DNA of 37,992 nt from Fusobacterium sp. (GTDB taxonomy: Bacteria; Fusobacteriota; Fusobacteriia; Fusobacteriales; Fusobacteriaceae). The stretch spans positions 1 through 37,992 of the forward strand of contig NZ_JAGIRL010000016.1 of the NCBI RefSeq assembly GCF_019012925.1, in the 5' to 3' direction. The position numbers were made by a program, and so were the translations under genes. Below are positions 36,199 to 37,992 of this stretch, piece after piece (positions within the stretch are counted from its first letter, which is position 1; each line of letters opens with the position of its first letter). The notes under the pieces were generated by a model. That model searched no databases, was not told the DNA's origin, and saw only the letters and a program-made list of their open reading frames with translations.

Positions 36199-37290
36199 TT
36201 AGAAAGTAGTTTTAAATCCTGCCCATACTGTTGGCTGCCATCTCCATGTAGATGCAGATTTATTACTATCTATTGTCCAGTTTCTGTATTCAGCTCCTGC
36301 TGCTGCATAAACGCTCATATTATCTGTTACAGCATAGTTCGCTTGAACATATGGTAATGCATATAAACTATATTTATCTTTGTCAGTTCCTAATACTGTA
36401 TTATTTTTAGGAGTTCCAAATTGTTTCTCTTGTGACCAAGTATATGGATCATATCCACCTTCAAATCCTAAATCTACAGCAAATCCACCATTTTTATATA
36501 AGTTTGTTGTATTATAGATATAGAATTCCATATCTAAAGTTAGGTTTTTATCTTTTGCATTCATTCCATCATTGAATAACTGATCTCTTCCATAGAAGTG
36601 TTCAGTTGCATATAAATTAAACTCTGTTGAGAAGTTTAAAGGTAGTGTAAAATATGAATATAGGTTTAATCCTAATTTGTTTTCATAGTTCGAACTATTG
36701 TTACTTCCCCATGTATAACCATATGTTGGAGCGATTTCAAAATAATCAGTTTTTACAAAATCATTGTTGAACATATAATCTGCAAAGTTAAATCTTGCTT
36801 GATACTCTACATTTTGTTTTTTATCAACAGTGTTGTTTTTGTATTGAACTCTTGATCTTAAATCAACTTTTGAATCTCCTAGCTTCCCATGATCATAGAA
36901 ATATCTAAATCTTGATTCAGTTCCATTATTATTGCTTCCAGCCATCATTGGATGCTCATTTAGAGAGTTATAATCTCTAACTCTGAACTCTAAACTCTGA
37001 TTTTTTGTCATGTTTATGTTCCCTTTTATTTGCGTTCTTGAGTAATCGTTATTTGGATTCCAAGTATTAGCTCTATCTTTTCCTTCAGTCTCTCCATAGT
37101 ATCTATATTGTAGATCTAAAGATCCATTTGGTTTGAATACTTCTGGTTGCTCCTGAACTAAGATAACATCATTTTCTACGATCTCTACTGGTTCCTCTTC
37201 TACAACTACTGGAACTGGTATGATCTCTTTAGCTTGAGCTATAGCAACTGTAGCTAAAAATGCTCCTAATAATAGTATTGATTTTTTCAT
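36199..37290 (-). CDS. FomA-like outer-membrane porin
   Basis: A 363-residue beta-barrel protein. The Sec signal peptide MKKSILLLGAFLATVAIAQA is followed by an acidic, proline- and valine-rich stretch (about 21-55). Then comes NGSLDLQYRYYGET, the start of the barrel that matches the FomA pattern of Fusobacterium. The rest alternates aromatic and polar strands (FRVRDYNSLNE, RFRYFYDHGKL, ADYMFNNDF) and ends in WAGFKTTF, with the C-terminal Phe that outer-membrane proteins use for Bam assembly. AGGGGG stands seven bases before the ATG. It is monocistronic, with a long upstream region holding Fur-like sites and a divergent small RNA. It may be a minor paralogue rather than the main FomA. Confidence 0.82.
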   Translation of the reverse strand: MKKSILLLGAFLATVAIAQAKEIIPVPVVVEEEPVEIVENDVILVQEQPEVFKPNGSLDLQYRYYGETEGKDRANTWNPNNDYSRTQIKGNINMTKNQSLEFRVRDYNSLNEHPMMAGSNNNGTESRFRYFYDHGKLGDSKVDLRSRVQYKNNTVDKKQNVEYQARFNFADYMFNNDFVKTDYFEIAPTYGYTWGSNNSSNYENKLGLNLYSYFTLPLNFSTEFNLYATEHFYGRDQLFNDGMNAKDKNLTLDMEFYIYNTTNLYKNGGFAVDLGFEGGYDPYTWSQEKQFGTPKNNTVLGTDKDKYSLYALPYVQANYAVTDNMSVYAAAGAEYRNWTIDSNKSASTWRWQPTVWAGFKTTF

Positions 37291-37343
37291 AAAAATACCC
37301 CCTAGTATCTATTTATATTAACTGACATACAGTTATTTACTTA

Positions 37344-37386
37344 GATGATAATCATATATTTATTCGGGAAAATATAGATTATCATC
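37344..37386. promoter_or_regulatory. Inverted repeat with Fur-box-like cores upstream of the porin
   Basis: GATGATAATC (37344-37353) and GATTATCATC (37377-37386) are perfect inverted copies separated by 23 bp. The left copy continues as ATGATAATCAT, which equals the central 11 bases of the 19-bp Fur consensus. This suggests control of the porin by a Fur-family protein. The spacing could also let the mRNA leader fold into a long hairpin. Confidence 0.45.
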
Positions 37387-37541
37387 CCAATGAGTGAGAT
37401 AATTACAAAGATTAGCACTTTTGTTGTCCTTATCACAGTTCAAAGTATATATCAGCAATTTGATACTAGTATGATTGATATTTATTTTTTTTTATTTTTT
37501 TTATCTCTTCTATTTCATATTTTCTTCATAGTTAGAAAAAT

Positions 37542-37570
37542 TTGAAATTTCCAGTTATTTTTGCTATAAT
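37542..37570 (+). promoter_or_regulatory. Promoter of the small RNA gene
   Basis: TTGAAA (37542-37547) and a consensus TATAAT (37565-37570) are 17 bp apart on the plus strand, the only convincing plus-strand promoter seen. It directs transcription away from the porin and ends 72 bases later at a strong terminator. Confidence 0.75.
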
Positions 37571-37576
37571 TTAATT

Positions 37577-37642
37577 ACTAAGAAGAACGGAATATTTATA
37601 ATATTCACCGCTGGTATAGCTGCAACTATACCAGCTTTTTTT
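37577..37642 (+). ncRNA. Candidate small RNA (about 66 nt)
   Basis: A strong sigma70 promoter is followed by about 66 bases and a Rho-independent terminator. The RNA would begin ACTAAGAAGAACGG, form a hairpin GAATAT/ATATTC with a 5-base loop, and end in the terminator stem. No open reading frame of useful size fits. In F. nucleatum a small RNA (FoxI) represses the porin FomA, but I see no extended pairing between this RNA and the porin start region, and the promoter looks like sigma70 rather than an ECF type. I therefore do not call it FoxI. Its target is unknown. Confidence 0.65.
37610..37642 (+). terminator. Rho-independent terminator of the small RNA
   Basis: A perfect 10-bp stem GCTGGTATAG / CTATACCAGC with a 6-base loop (CTGCAA) is followed by seven Ts on the plus strand. 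Confidence 0.9.
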
Positions 37643-37663
37643 ATAAATCATAATATCGTAACT

Positions 37664-37705
37664 AAAATAAAAAAGACCAGCCTCTACTTTACTAGAAACT
37701 GATCT
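37664..37705 (-). terminator. Rho-independent terminator after the NPCBM remnant
   Basis: On the minus strand AGATCAGTTTCTA pairs with TAGAGGCTGGTCT (arms 37693-37705 and 37674-37686, with three G-T pairs), followed by a T-rich run. It lies about 18 bp after the stop at 37723. Confidence 0.8.
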
Positions 37706-37722
37706 TTTTCTCTATTTAACTC

Positions 37723-37960
37723 TTATAGATCTTTTATGAATTTAGCATCTCCCCAAGTTCCATGATCATAATCTATATTACCATCAGCTGACTCCATAAT
37801 CAATGTTAGTGTTTTAGCTTTACTAACATCTAACTCAACCGTTGCCAAAACTCTATAAAAATATAGAAATTTGTTTATTTCCTTCTTCTCAGAGTCCGAT
37901 TTTGCCATAGCTACTTTCGTTTTATATAACTCTCCAAAGGCTTAAATTCGGATACAACGA
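37723..37960 (-). pseudogene. Remnant of an NPCBM (carbohydrate-binding) domain protein
   Basis: The last 40 codons read ATVELDVSKAKTLTLIMESADG and then DYDHGTWGDAKF (first part cut here to LDVSKAKTLTLIMESADG), matching the C-terminal end of NPCBM/NEW2 domains (LDVSGAK-LTL-V-DAGDG-DHADWADAKL). An ATG at 37908 gives a 61-codon frame, too short for a domain of about 140 residues. Just upstream, SEFKPLES in another frame resembles the domain's opening YVSDLKP, followed by an in-frame AFGELYK resembling its GYG turn. A frameshift and an internal deletion are therefore likely. It still has a terminator. Such domains usually sit on secreted glycosidases. The upstream limit is approximate. Confidence 0.6.
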
Positions 37961-37992
37961 ATCCTACATATTAGCATTTTCTTGTTTGTGAA

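Larger units (their letters stand above)
37291..37722. other. 432-bp intergenic region between the porin and the NPCBM remnant
   Basis: Contains no accepted coding region. From left to right it holds the porin ribosome-binding site (AGGGGG), a TAACTG/CAGTTA hairpin (about 37319-37335) in the porin leader, a 10-bp inverted repeat with Fur-box-like cores (37344-37386), and a T-rich stretch (about 37470-37505). It then holds a complete plus-strand promoter, small-RNA and terminator unit (37542-37642) and a minus-strand terminator (37664-37705). I could not identify the porin's own -35/-10 with confidence. Confidence 0.7.

Noticed and set aside
37577..37642. Identification of the small RNA as FoxI
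   Set aside because: I could not find an extended pairing with the porin start region, and the promoter is sigma70-like; only the genomic setting is suggestive.
1..37992. CRISPR arrays, tRNA or rRNA genes
   Set aside because: I saw no regularly spaced repeats, no cloverleaf-like sequence and no rRNA-like conserved segments by eye.

Overview
The window is very AT-rich, and every protein-coding gene I accept lies on the minus strand. Three features point to Fusobacterium: a large type V autotransporter with a long basic signal peptide, a FomA-type porin, and didermal efflux parts (TolC, RND, lipoprotein adaptors). A member of the F. varium/ulcerans/mortiferum group is my guess. The species is inference, not proven by the sequence.

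Layout. (1) 1-14539 is one long polysaccharide operon read right to left: wbaP-type initiating transferase, two GT4 glycosyltransferases, a Wzy-like polymerase, manB, manC, a GT11 fucosyltransferase, gmd, fcl, a Wzx flippase, a third GT4, a TupA-like ATP-grasp protein, and ugd (cut by the window edge). It encodes a Wzx/Wzy-type capsule or O-antigen with its own GDP-L-fucose and UDP-glucuronate supply. (2) 14540-15900 holds a TnpB-like gene with its own promoter. Its RuvC-I Asp is Gly, its RuvC-II Glu is Asp, and it ends before RuvC-III, yet the reading frame is intact. It is bracketed by IS200/IS605-like hairpins and followed by a plausible guide-RNA region. This is the most unusual locus here and fits a TldR-like (nuclease-dead TnpB) RNA-guided repressor. 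(3) 16078-19643 is an autotransporter adhesin with its own promoter and terminator. (4) 19646-22217 holds a YczE-like membrane protein, cobyric acid synthase and a small unknown protein. (5) 22283-33907 contains two RND efflux systems in tandem. One is a five-gene operon led by an autoregulating TetR gene (tetR-tolC-adaptor-RND-PG0541-like). The other is adaptor-RND-merR. (6) 33917-36047 is an OmpR/histidine-kinase two-component system. (7) 36093-37908 holds a FomA-like porin, a small RNA gene on the plus strand, and the remnant of an NPCBM-domain protein.

Most of the genes concern the cell surface: polysaccharide, adhesin, porin, and efflux with its regulators. The TnpB-derived gene sits between the autotransporter and the capsule operon. 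A 10-nt stretch downstream of its right-end hairpin also occurs inside the autotransporter promoter. That makes surface-gene regulation a testable hypothesis but not a demonstrated function.
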